Origin: Prochlorococcus marinus subsp. marinus str. CCMP1375
GTDB taxonomy: Bacteria > Cyanobacteriota > Cyanobacteriia > PCC-6307 > Cyanobiaceae
DNA length: 64,000 nucleotides
Assembly (NCBI RefSeq): GCF_000007925.1
Contig: NC_005042.1
Location: forward strand, 1,116,001-1,180,000
Direction of reading: 5' to 3'
Shown here: one piece after another, positions 8,900 to 16,703 of the stretch
Layout of the letters: every line of letters begins with the position of its first letter
How positions within the stretch are numbered: position 1 is the first letter of the stretch
The notes under the pieces: model-generated
What the model was told of the DNA's origin: nothing
Database searches by the model: none
What the model saw: the letters and a program-made list of their open reading frames with translations, nothing else
Program-made: the position numbers and the translations under genes

Positions 8900-9454
8900 A
8901 TGTCTCAACTAACTATCAAATTAAGTGCTAAGGCAGATGCCTTAATAGCCCAACTTCAAAAAGAAATTTTTAATCGGCGTCGTAAAAAGATAACAGCTGC
9001 AGGAGTGGTTGAATCATTAGTCGAAAGTGGTGCAAAATCCCAATCAGACAAGCGCTACTCGTCTTCTTGGAAGAATCTAATCAAAGATATTGAGAAAGCT
9101 GCAAAAGTATCTGAAGTACATGGTAACAAGCCAGCTAATGTTAGCGCTGATGAGTGGGCCATGATCTTGAGCCATCGCACTCGAAAAGGCACTAAAACCA
9201 CAAAGGAGTCACCTGTAAACAAAACATCTAAAACAAGATCTAAAGCAAGTAAATCTAAAGCAAGTAAATCTAAAGCAAGTAAATCTAAAGCTTCTACTGT
9301 TACAAGTGCAGTAGCAAAAAAAGCTGTAACTAAAAAAGCTCCTGCAGTCAAAAAAGCTCCTGCAGCAAAAACAACCTCAACTTCTAGACCAGCCAGACGT
9401 GCAAGAAAAGCAACTAAAGCAACTAAAGCAACTCCACAAACTGTTTTAGCTTAA
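8900..9454 (+). CDS. lysine/alanine-tailed putative DNA-binding protein
   Basis: From the ATG at 8900 the product is 184 residues. The first half (SQLTIKLSAKADALIAQLQ, then RRRKKITAAGVVESLVESG) resembles a ribbon-helix-helix or small helical domain. The second half is a low-complexity basic tail of SKASKSK repeats followed by KKAPAVKKAPAAK and RKATKATKA, like histone H1 or bacterial H1-like proteins. An upstream start at 8867 would add 11 residues. A nucleoid or regulatory role is inference. A basic open frame continues in +1 after the stop. Confidence 0.6.
   Translation: MSQLTIKLSAKADALIAQLQKEIFNRRRKKITAAGVVESLVESGAKSQSDKRYSSSWKNLIKDIEKAAKVSEVHGNKPANVSADEWAMILSHRTRKGTKTTKESPVNKTSKTRSKASKSKASKSKASKSKASTVTSAVAKKAVTKKAPAVKKAPAAKTTSTSRPARRARKATKATKATPQTVLA
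9239..9291 (+). repeat. 15-bp tandem repeat inside the basic tail
   Basis: The unit TCTAAAGCAAGTAAA occurs three times in perfect tandem (9239-9283) with a partial fourth copy to 9291. It encodes the repeated SKASK block. Unit length is a multiple of three, so copy-number change would keep the frame. Confidence 0.85.
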
Positions 9455-9516
9455 AAAACGTCGTCAGATCCGTAAAAGCGGGTTAAGAGGTGCAATCCCT
9501 CTTGCTGACCTTATTT

Positions 9517-10104
9517 TTAAAAAAGAAAAAGAATTAAACCTGCTAGAAATCCAGTAAAATGGCCGCTTAAACTTACTCTTGGGAACAAGGAGAAAATGAA
9601 TCCTAGGCCTGTTAACACAGACATGGCATTCCTTACTTGAAGATTTCTAGATAGTCCTATATCAAAATGAAGGAAATTATTTTTTCCATAAATTGAACTC
9701 AACAAAATAAAAGCATCTACTCCATAGAGTAATCCGCTAAATCCTATTAGCATAGATAGAGGGTTATTGATGAGATATATATCTAGAACCCACTGAAGAA
9801 AAGACTGAATTGGTATTAACAAAAGCAAGAGGACTATAAAAAGACTTGAGCTTTTGAGCCGTAATTGCATAAAGAAATATCTAACCACGACTATTCCAAA
9901 AGCGTTAGCTAGTAGATGGCGTAAATCAGCATGAATAAAATGCGTGGAGATAATTCGATATGGTTCTAGTAGAAGTCTTCCGGAGATATACGCAAAATCA
10001 AATTTATTTATGATTCTCAGTACATCAGTTGCTATAAAAACTATGGCTAGCAAAGAAAAAGTAATCAGATATTGCCAATCATCTTTTGAAGTCCTTTTTA
10101 TCAC
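9517..10104 (-). CDS. rhomboid family intramembrane serine protease
   Basis: A 195-residue protein with about six membrane helices. Family marks are HFIHADLRHLLANAFG at 55-70, the catalytic serine in GFSGLLYG (S123) and the catalytic histidine in SGHFTGFLAG (H182). Rhomboids cleave membrane-spanning substrates inside the bilayer; the substrate here is unknown. It lies just downstream of glutathione peroxidase on the same strand (9-base gap), so the two are probably co-transcribed. Confidence 0.85.
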   Translation of the reverse strand: MIKRTSKDDWQYLITFSLLAIVFIATDVLRIINKFDFAYISGRLLLEPYRIISTHFIHADLRHLLANAFGIVVVRYFFMQLRLKSSSLFIVLLLLLIPIQSFLQWVLDIYLINNPLSMLIGFSGLLYGVDAFILLSSIYGKNNFLHFDIGLSRNLQVRNAMSVLTGLGFIFSLFPRVSLSGHFTGFLAGLILFLF

Positions 10105-10113
10105 CTTTGAAAA

Positions 10114-10593
10114 CTATGAAGACAACGCAACTTCAATTGCTGTTATCAATTCCTCACTTGATGGTTCAACGCTAGGTTCGAATCTTGCAATAACATTACC
10201 ATCCTTGCCGACTAAGAATTTTTCAAAGTTCCAAGAAACATCTCCTTTAGGTTCAACTTTATTGAGTGTTGTATAAGGCTCAGTTGTTAGACCTTTTGCA
10301 TGAACCTTGTTAAAAATTTCAAATGTGGTTCCGTATTTTACCGAGCAAAACTCCTTGATCTCCTCGATAGTCCCGGGCTCCTGACCAGCAAAATCATTAC
10401 AAGGGAAGGCAAGAACACAAAAACCGTTTTTCTTATACTTTTCAAAAAGTTTCTCCAAACCTTTGTACTGAGGAGTATTTCCACAAAGGCTTGCTACATT
10501 TACTATTAATAAGACGTTGCCTAAATAATCACCAAGATTTTTCTTTTCTCCATCTGCAGTTTCTACTACTGTTTCTTTTACGTTGATCAACAT
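10114..10593 (-). CDS. glutathione peroxidase
   Basis: A 159-residue thioredoxin-fold peroxidase. Signature elements are NVASLCGNTPQYKGLE with the peroxidatic cysteine C37, FPCNDFAGQEPG at 63-74 with a second cysteine, and SWNFEKFLVG with the catalytic Trp/Asn pair near 120. The site is a cysteine rather than selenocysteine form, as in cyanobacterial NADPH/thioredoxin-dependent enzymes that reduce lipid hydroperoxides. Length is normal for the family. Confidence 0.92.
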   Translation of the reverse strand: MLINVKETVVETADGEKKNLGDYLGNVLLIVNVASLCGNTPQYKGLEKLFEKYKKNGFCVLAFPCNDFAGQEPGTIEEIKEFCSVKYGTTFEIFNKVHAKGLTTEPYTTLNKVEPKGDVSWNFEKFLVGKDGNVIARFEPSVEPSSEELITAIEVALSS

Positions 10594-11230
10594 GATTTAA
10601 TTGTTATGTAGTGAGGAGATAGAAATAATCTCATCCCGAGAGAAGTAATTTTTATACAAATCAATCCAGATGTCAATTGATTATTGAACAAAGCTTGCTT
10701 GTCCAGAAAATCTTAGAGCCAGGAGACAAAGCAATTCTCAGCATAAACAAATTCAATAAGGACTATTTTGTTAAGAATCTACTAGTTAAAGGCGGTATGG
10801 CAATAGAAATAAACAGCGCTAGCTCTCATGAAAATTAATTTCCTACTTATTCCATTTACCTTCTAAAAGACCTAATAGCCAAAGCTAAGTTTGCGTCGTC
10901 AAAAATAATTTGCTAATAATATGAAAATTTTTACACTCAAAAGAATTTCCATGGAATTTTAAAATGAAGATTTGTGCTGATCTAATTAAATTTTTAGTTA
11001 AGAAAAGTTAGTTCTAACGAACTATAATTTATCAATAAATTGTGATTAAGTAATTAATGACTAGTTAATAAACTATAAACCCTCAAGCAAGTGTAGAACA
11101 ACTTGAAATCACTTTCGATCTTGATTACCTCTTTTCACCCCTCTATAAAGAGCAACTACAAAAAAACAGCCAATAAGAAAATAAGCAACTCGCTCTAGCA
11201 GTAGAGTTATTGGATTACCAACAAGTTCTG
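10594..11230. other. long gene-poor stretch with a possible coding remnant
   Basis: About 640 bases. Most is AT-rich and holds no frame. From about 11086 a protein-like plus-strand frame without a start codon reads PQASVEQLEITFDLDYLFSP, then reaches a TAA, then continues in the same frame into the small gene at 11231. This looks like a decayed or stop-interrupted gene. Confidence 0.35.
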
Positions 11231-11347
11231 ATGTTATTTCCATCAAGATTCAAAGAGGTTATAAAAATGCATGCTAACTTAGATTTAGAATATCACCTAA
11301 CAAAAATCGCACTTGATATATTCAAAGTATCTACTAATAAGCAATAA
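11231..11347 (+). CDS. 38-residue small protein or remnant of a broken gene
   Basis: The frame opens at ATG 11231 and reads MLFPSRFKEVIKMHANLDLE, then ends LTKIALDIFKVSTNKQ. A second ATG at 11267 is preceded by an AGAGG sequence. The same frame upstream is also protein-like except for one in-frame TAA near 11178, so it may be the C-terminal piece of an older, longer gene. Confidence 0.3.
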   Translation: MLFPSRFKEVIKMHANLDLEYHLTKIALDIFKVSTNKQ

Positions 11348-11425
11348 TTGTACTAAGGTCAATATCCTATAAAGACAATTTGGGGCTTAAAGGCTATAAG
11401 ATTAATTTGAATTATCATTAAAGTT

Positions 11426-11827
11426 ATGGCAATTGCTATTAGACCCATAATTTCAGCAAAAATATTTGAAGAAGCTATAGAAAGTGCTGCATTATCACAA
11501 AGCGAGCACGAATTAATTGACTATATACGCTACAAAGGAGTGTTCTCACAACCTAGTATTGTTAAAGAACTCAGATTAAATCCAAAACCACCTGTTTTAT
11601 CAATTCTTTGTGAGACATGTAGAAAGATTGGGCATCATATACCAGATCATTTCATTGCAATTAGGGCATGGTCAGAAGCAATAAGTGAGCATGGTGTTCG
11701 TTGGGATGGCGATCTCATTTGCAGTACAGCACGAAATATAGAGGGTGAACCCTTAACTCCAGAAGCAAGAACTGTTCCTTATGAAATACTAGTGGTACAT
11801 AAAGAACTTTTTACAGGTCTTGGTTGA
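11426..11827 (+). CDS. conserved-looking hypothetical protein
   Basis: A 133-residue soluble protein. It has a helical N-terminal part (SAKIFEEAIESAALSQSEHE), two cysteines in LSILCETCRKIGHHIPDH near 60-77, and a WDGDLICSTARNI segment. The CxxC plus histidines could be a metal or redox site, but no family is recognised. ATG start. Confidence 0.55.
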   Translation: MAIAIRPIISAKIFEEAIESAALSQSEHELIDYIRYKGVFSQPSIVKELRLNPKPPVLSILCETCRKIGHHIPDHFIAIRAWSEAISEHGVRWDGDLICSTARNIEGEPLTPEARTVPYEILVVHKELFTGLG

Positions 11828-11971
11828 CTAATTATCAATTTTCATCTGGATATATATTTATCGATTATTTATTTCTTCTATTGAATAGTGTTGAACAAAC
11901 CAACGAATAATTTAAATATTAAAACAAATCTATTATTTATTCTTATAGATTAATTAAAGATATTAAACAAT

Positions 11972-12268
11972 CTATTTAAGCTCTTGAAGAACTTGAAATG
12001 ATTTTTTTCTATGACTAAATATAAGAACGTGGTTTTCACCACAAAAAGACAGCCCTGTTTGATTCTTTAATAAACTAAATGTTATAAGAGCAACGCCACA
12101 AGTTTCAATAAAAAGGACAGGTAAAGTTTCCTTAGTACCTGTCATGTACTGTAAGTCAAGAGCTTGTCTTACTGCCTTATTAGACTTGTCAATCCCTAAT
12201 GACTCTAAAAGGTCTGCCCACAAATAATTAACAGGCTCATAATCAGACAAATTCAATGAAATTCTCAT
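11972..12268 (-). CDS. hypothetical protein
   Basis: A 98-residue protein with no motif I recognise. Mixed alpha/beta composition, with a hydrophobic strand pair near 50-68 (LPVLFIETCGVALITFSLL) that may be a buried sheet rather than a membrane helix. It is divergent from arfB, with 87 bases between the starts. Confidence 0.5.
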   Translation of the reverse strand: MRISLNLSDYEPVNYLWADLLESLGIDKSNKAVRQALDLQYMTGTKETLPVLFIETCGVALITFSLLKNQTGLSFCGENHVLIFSHRKKSFQVLQELK

Positions 12269-12355
12269 GAGGACATCTTTCTTCCCAAGGTTAAGGGAGA
12301 AATATTCGTTACTAAGAAAACACTAAACTATTGAAAGGATAGAAAGCTAGACGAT

Positions 12356-12787
12356 ATGGACTTATATATAAAATCCAATTTAACCATCCCAGGGAATGAA
12401 CTTTGTTGGCGTTTTTCACGGTCCTCAGGAGCTGGTGGGCAAAATATAAATAAAACTGAGAGTAGAGTTGAAGTCATTTTTAATATCCAGGCCTCTAAAG
12501 TTTTAAGTACATTCCAAAAGGATAGAATATCTGAACATTTAAAAACAAAACTAATTAATGGCTCAATTCATATAGCTGTTCAGGAAAGGCGCACGCAATA
12601 TCAAAACAGACAATTGGCTTTAACTCGACTAGCTACTCTTATAAAATATGGTCTGAAGCCATTTGCCAAAATCAGAAGAGCAACGAAGCCAACTAAGTCA
12701 TCTCAGAAAAAAAGAGTTGCCTTAAAAAAACAACGTGGAAAAATTAAGAAAAATCGCCAAAAGGGGTCTGCATCATATGACGAATAA
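12356..12787 (+). CDS. arfB: ArfB-type peptidyl-tRNA hydrolase
   Basis: A 143-residue ribosome rescue factor that hydrolyses peptidyl-tRNA on ribosomes stalled at the end of an mRNA. The release-factor GGQ motif is at 27-29 in RSSGAGGQNINKTESRVEV. The C-terminal tail (about 108-140) is very basic, KKRVALKKQRGKIKKNRQKG, as expected for the segment that enters the mRNA channel in ArfB/YaeJ. The lack of RF1/RF2 stop-codon recognition domains and the short length support ArfB. Confidence 0.9.
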   Translation: MDLYIKSNLTIPGNELCWRFSRSSGAGGQNINKTESRVEVIFNIQASKVLSTFQKDRISEHLKTKLINGSIHIAVQERRTQYQNRQLALTRLATLIKYGLKPFAKIRRATKPTKSSQKKRVALKKQRGKIKKNRQKGSASYDE

Positions 12788-12905
12788 TTTTGAGGATAAC
12801 TATCAGCCAAATCTAAATAGCTACTACTCTGAAGATGATTTTGCCTTAACAAAGTCTCTTTATCATAGTCTCTTCTATTCCTGCAAGATTAAAGGTTTAT
12901 TGTAG
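12777..12905 (+). CDS. possible 42-residue protein overlapping arfB
   Basis: An ATG inside the last codons of arfB (overlap 11 bases) opens a 42-codon frame beginning MTNNFEDNYQPNLNSYYSED. It is tyrosine-rich and protein-like, and the overlap would allow coupled translation. No family known. Confidence 0.25.
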   Translation: MTNNFEDNYQPNLNSYYSEDDFALTKSLYHSLFYSCKIKGLL

Positions 12906-13038
12906 TTGAACTATCGCAATTATTTTCTTTACAGAGACACTCAAAATCTATAAGCACTAATGATTATGAGCTTTTTATTTACTTTTACATGGAAACGATT
13001 AAAAAATCAAATATCTTAAATGTCTTTCTTTGACAAAC

Positions 13039-13188
13039 TTAATCACTTTCCATATCCTTCAAGTCAGGCAAATTATTTTCATAATTGCTTCTAAGATCAT
13101 CAAACATATCTTGTAAAATGAGCTCCTGAGCATTATCTACTGCTTTAAGATGTGCCTTGGCGGCTTTTATTTCTTCGTGAGTCGGCAA
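13039..13188 (-). CDS. small acidic protein, TTG start or remnant
   Basis: A clean 49-codon frame from TTG 13186-13188 encodes LPTHEEIKAAKAHLKAVDNA followed by QELILQDMFDDL and an acidic end. Upstream in the same frame the codons still read EINIDGWFG before a TAG, which looks like coding sequence that has lost its original start. It may therefore be a 5'-truncated gene. Confidence 0.35.
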   Translation of the reverse strand: MPTHEEIKAAKAHLKAVDNAQELILQDMFDDLRSNYENNLPDLKDMESD

Positions 13189-13472
13189 ACCAAACCACCC
13201 ATCTATGTTAATTTCTTTCTAAATGGTTTAGATTATATGTCAATAGATTTGTTTGCTCAAATTATTATTTTAGCAAAACTACCATATGCGAAATAATTTT
13301 GCTCTTGCAATCAGCTGATTACAATTTGATATCCATAGGAGTAAAATTTTTTAGCACAAATAGAATTGCAGATGGTTAACTTTTCTTTAAAGGAATTCTG
13401 AATGTATCCCACCATTGAATTTTATTCCCATTAAATACTTACTATTTTATTTAGTCAATAGCCTCACAAAGA

Positions 13473-13760
13473 TTAAGCAACTATAGATCCGGAGACAGGA
13501 TCAGTAACGCCCAACTCAGGCGAGAGCTCCTGCATAAAGCCTCTTACTTCATCAAGGTGCTCTATCATTTTAGGTCTGGCTGCTGCTATTGATTCTTCAT
13601 TCTTCCAAAGGCCAACAAAGCAGTAATCATGATCGCCAGTTTTCGCAATATATCTACTCAATAGGCCTTCAACATCAAATTTGTTCACGACATTAAAATA
13701 CTTGTCTTCCATTCCAGGGAATAACTTAAATCGAACAACATTTAAGAAGGTTGGGCTCAT
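13473..13760 (-). CDS. ABM-like dimeric alpha/beta barrel protein
   Basis: A 95-residue protein with the pattern of antibiotic-biosynthesis-monooxygenase-like ferredoxin folds: FLNVVRFKLFPGMEDKY at 5-21, a central strand HDYCFVGLWKNEESI, and RPKMIEHLDEVRGFM. Such proteins are often small dimeric oxygenases or stress-linked proteins of unknown substrate. Monocistronic by spacing. Confidence 0.6.
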   Translation of the reverse strand: MSPTFLNVVRFKLFPGMEDKYFNVVNKFDVEGLLSRYIAKTGDHDYCFVGLWKNEESIAAARPKMIEHLDEVRGFMQELSPELGVTDPVSGSIVA

Positions 13761-14026
13761 TTTTTTTGTATGGGAATTTAACCAAGTGCAATAATAAAAT
13801 TTTTATTTATTGTTTGCATCAATAGGCTTTAAAAGCCATACAAATGAAAACTATAACTATCCCCAACATCAAAAGTTCAATTAGGCATGAATTGCTCTTG
13901 AAAATACCTCTAGGTGTAGCAACTCTATTACCTCTTCTGAACGATATCTAGAGAGAACCGATGTAGAGGAAAGATTCAATCAAGACATCATTTGCAAATA
14001 AAATCCTAACCAAAAGCCTATCAATA

Positions 14027-14746
14027 TTAGAGAGAAGCTTCAGCCATTGTTTTTCCTGCTGCAATATAAGGACTGACAACAATGTTGGCTCCTGCTAATT
14101 TCAATTTAACTGATGCCTCATCAGTTTCAGCTCTTGCTACAATTCGACATTTTGAATTAAGGCTATTTGCACTAAGAACAACATACAAATTAGATGCATC
14201 GTTTGGCAAAGTTACGATGAGGCTTCGACATGTTTTTATTCCAGCCAATAGCAAAGTTGCGTCAAATGTTGCATCTCCCAACAAAACTTTTAAACCCTTC
14301 TGATCAGCTTTGCTTTTGATTAATGGATCCTTTTCAATAATAAGAACTTCAATATCATTTAAGACAAGTTGTTCTGCGATCTCTTCACCAATTCGGCCAT
14401 GACCGCAAACAATTATGTGGTTTTTCATGTTTCTAATTGATCGGCGAAACCTTAGTTCTCTCATTCTGTGAAAATATCCTAATTCAGAAAGAGTAAGAAA
14501 GCGTTGAAGGGTTAATTGAACTACAACAAGACCTCCTCCGATAATGAACACAGTTACTGCTCTTCCTGCCGCACTGAGAGGTTCAATCTCACCAAAACCT
14601 ATTGTTGTAATGGTTATGAGAACCATCCAAAGACAATCGCCCCAATCCCAGCCTTCAGTCAAGAAGTAGCCAAGGGCTCCAAAAAAGAATAGTGCCCCCA
14701 AAGCAAGAAAAGGGCCAACCCAATACTTAACAAGCTCCCTAATCAT
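14027..14746 (-). CDS. two-helix potassium channel with RCK/TrkA-N domain
   Basis: A 239-residue membrane protein. One helix (about 9-30), a pore loop with selectivity filter TIGFG at 48-52, and a second helix (about 62-80) are followed by an RCK (TrkA-N) domain starting MKNHIIVCGHGRIGEEIAEQ near 107, with the nucleotide loop GHGRIG at 115-120. It conducts K+ and the RCK domain gates by bound nucleotide or ion. It stops soon after the Rossmann half (SPYIAAGKTMAEASL), so the TrkA-C half found in many relatives is missing. Confidence 0.85.
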   Translation of the reverse strand: MIRELVKYWVGPFLALGALFFFGALGYFLTEGWDWGDCLWMVLITITTIGFGEIEPLSAAGRAVTVFIIGGGLVVVQLTLQRFLTLSELGYFHRMRELRFRRSIRNMKNHIIVCGHGRIGEEIAEQLVLNDIEVLIIEKDPLIKSKADQKGLKVLLGDATFDATLLLAGIKTCRSLIVTLPNDASNLYVVLSANSLNSKCRIVARAETDEASVKLKLAGANIVVSPYIAAGKTMAEASL

Positions 14747-14799
14747 TTTAATTTAGACACTTGTTTTTGAGAGTTCTTACCCAATCTAATTATTTAGAG

Positions 14800-15051
14800 T
14801 CAATAAACTTTGTTTCTAAAAGTAAGTTGTTCATAAGTTTCATGACTTTGTATTTGACTATCCAAAGATTCTAAGCATTTTTCAACTGCTTGAAGCTCAT
14901 GCCTCAAATGATTTCTCTTGACTTGTAATCCTCTAACTCTTCTTTGCATTTCAAGTAGGCGTCTAACACGATTTTCATGATTCAATAAATACTTGGATGG
15001 CTCATTTTGATAAGCTTTTGTTCTCTCTGGATCACTGAATTGGTTGGTCAT
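14800..15051 (-). CDS. small coiled-coil protein
   Basis: An 83-residue, highly charged protein. Residues about 25-75 (NRVRRLLEMQRRVRGLQVKR and the following HELQAVEKCLESLDSQI) form a probable long coiled coil. No signal peptide, no catalytic motif, no recognised family. It is upstream of the potassium channel on the same strand (53-base gap) and may share its transcript. Confidence 0.5.
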   Translation of the reverse strand: MTNQFSDPERTKAYQNEPSKYLLNHENRVRRLLEMQRRVRGLQVKRNHLRHELQAVEKCLESLDSQIQSHETYEQLTFRNKVY

Positions 15052-15215
15052 AGCACTTCTCTGATTATTTTGCGGAAGACCCCCATTCCAAGAAGTCTTC
15101 CTAATGTCTTGAGCTAATGTCTAGGAAAAATCAACCCATGACCCTAAACAAGATATATCAAATATAATTTTCTCAGTAAATCCGTGTTAACGCTGGAGTC
15201 ATTGCACTCAAGCGT

Positions 15216-15263
15216 TAAAGCCTAAGCAGTAAAGCCTAAGCAGTAAAGCCTAAGCAGTAAAGC
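15216..15263. repeat. 14-bp tandem repeat, three copies plus partial
   Basis: TAAAGCCTAAGCAG is repeated three times exactly (15216-15229, 15230-15243, 15244-15257) with a six-base partial fourth copy. It lies in the 305-base divergent gap, about 95 bases upstream of the dehydrogenase start. The unit length is not a multiple of three and it is not translated. Confidence 0.9.
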
Positions 15264-15356
15264 TTATACACATCACGGATCGATTGCCATTACTAGTCTT
15301 TATTAAGTTCTTATTTAACTTATAGTATGAGGAGCTTCTGGAAGTAAACGTTTTAG

Positions 15357-16253
15357 ATGTTTCATCCTCGTTTGGCATTTGTTGGGTTAGGCACAATTGG
15401 GCTTCCTATTGCAGCGAATTTAATATCCGCTGGATTTAAAATGAAAGTGCATACTCGTAGTCGTAAAGCAGAAAAGGACAAAAGGTTAAAAGGTGCAATT
15501 TCATGTTCAAGTCCTAAAGAGGTTGTAAAAGGATGTGAAGTCTTACTTATTTGCGTTAGCGATGATGAAGCAATAGAAGAGGTTTTGTTCTCTTCTCAAG
15601 GCGCATATAAGAATTTAAAGAAAAAGTCCCTTGTTATAGATTTCTCCACTATTAGCCCTGCCAAATCTAGGTCTATTGCAAAAAGGTTAGCTAAACAAAA
15701 TGTAGATTATATTGATGCCCCGGTAACAGGTGGGACTGAAGGTGCAAACAAAGGTAGTTTAACAATATTTCTAGGTTGTAAGGATATCTTTCTTAAAGAA
15801 ATAATTCCTTTCCTGAAGCCAATAGCTACAAATATTTATTGCTTTGGCGAGGTTGGAAAAGGTCAAGAAGTAAAAGCAATCAATCAAATCCTTGTGGCTG
15901 GTAGCTATGCCGCTGTGGCTGAAGCAATTGCTTTGGGAGAACAATTAGATTTGCCTATGGATGCTGTTATAAAAGCACTGCAAACGGGTGCTGCGAGCTC
16001 ATGGGCTCTTTCTAACCGCTCAAATGCAATGCTTAAAGATGAATATCCTTTAGGTTTCAAATTAGGCTTACACTATAAAGATTTATCTATTGCTCTTAAT
16101 ACAGCAGAAAGCATAGGCTTAGAGCTTCCAATAACTAAAAAAGTTAGAGAAATAGAGAAGGAACTCATAAGTGAAGGGTTTGAAAATGAAGATGTCTCTG
16201 TTCTTAAAAGATCTATAAGGAAAAGTTCTGTGATCTTTCCTAAAAAAAATTAA
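15357..16253 (+). CDS. beta-hydroxyacid dehydrogenase (3-hydroxyisobutyrate/tartronate semialdehyde type)
   Basis: A 298-residue NAD(P)-dependent oxidoreductase. The N-terminal Rossmann domain has FVGLGTIGLPIAANL at about 8-22. The substrate loop DAPVTGGTEGANKGSLTIF lies near 120-138, and the catalytic lysine region GKGQEVKAINQILVAG near 167-182. The C-terminal helical domain is complete. Family members reduce or oxidise small beta-hydroxyacids such as 3-hydroxyisobutyrate or tartronate semialdehyde; the substrate is not decided by sequence, though a photorespiratory glyoxylate role is plausible. Confidence 0.85.
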   Translation: MFHPRLAFVGLGTIGLPIAANLISAGFKMKVHTRSRKAEKDKRLKGAISCSSPKEVVKGCEVLLICVSDDEAIEEVLFSSQGAYKNLKKKSLVIDFSTISPAKSRSIAKRLAKQNVDYIDAPVTGGTEGANKGSLTIFLGCKDIFLKEIIPFLKPIATNIYCFGEVGKGQEVKAINQILVAGSYAAVAEAIALGEQLDLPMDAVIKALQTGAASSWALSNRSNAMLKDEYPLGFKLGLHYKDLSIALNTAESIGLELPITKKVREIEKELISEGFENEDVSVLKRSIRKSSVIFPKKN

Positions 16254-16445
16254 TTAACAACTTCCAAGCTTTTGAAGATCTTAATCAAGCGAGCTATAAT
16301 CTTCGAATTTGCTCTCAAGCTGTAAATAATAATGGTTCTAAGAAGCACTTTTTAATTATGTAGAGTGTAGAAGTTTTAGATAATAGTTAAGAGTTTCTTG
16401 TATTATCAGGAAAACAAATCAAAAAGAAAAAGGAGTCTTTTTTAT

Positions 16446-16703
16446 ATGAACATTTTTGGGGTTGGATTACCTGAGATAGCTGTTATAGCAGTATTAGGGT
16501 TAATCATTTTTGGACCAAAAAGATTGCCTGAGTTTGGAAGAATGATTGGCAAGACAGTCAAATCATTACAAAAGGCATCTTTGGAATTTGAAGATGAAGT
16601 TAATCGCGCCATCAATGATGAAGAACCTAACAATAAAAAAAACACAAATACTTCAGAGAACGTTGCTAATAGCGTAATTGATATTAATAATAAAGATGTA
16701 TAA
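16446..16703 (+). CDS. tatA: Sec-independent protein translocase TatA/E
   Basis: An 85-residue single-helix membrane protein of the twin-arginine translocon, which exports folded proteins. It has the short N-terminal helix (GVGLPEIAVIAVLGLIIFGP), the hinge FGPKRLPEFGR and an amphipathic helix followed by an acidic, asparagine-rich tail. The ATG at 16446 is chosen over an earlier ATG at 16398 because it is preceded by AAGGAG at 16431-16436 and gives the usual TatA N-terminus. Confidence 0.9.
   Translation: MNIFGVGLPEIAVIAVLGLIIFGPKRLPEFGRMIGKTVKSLQKASLEFEDEVNRAINDEEPNNKKNTNTSENVANSVIDINNKDV

Noticed and set aside
9055-9351. Minus-strand frame rich in LALDLLALDL repeats
   Set aside because: It is the antisense reading of the SKASK tandem repeat and has no independent support.
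15216-15263. Possible CRISPR array from the repeated 14-mer
   Set aside because: Repeats are directly adjacent with no spacers and there are no cas genes nearby.
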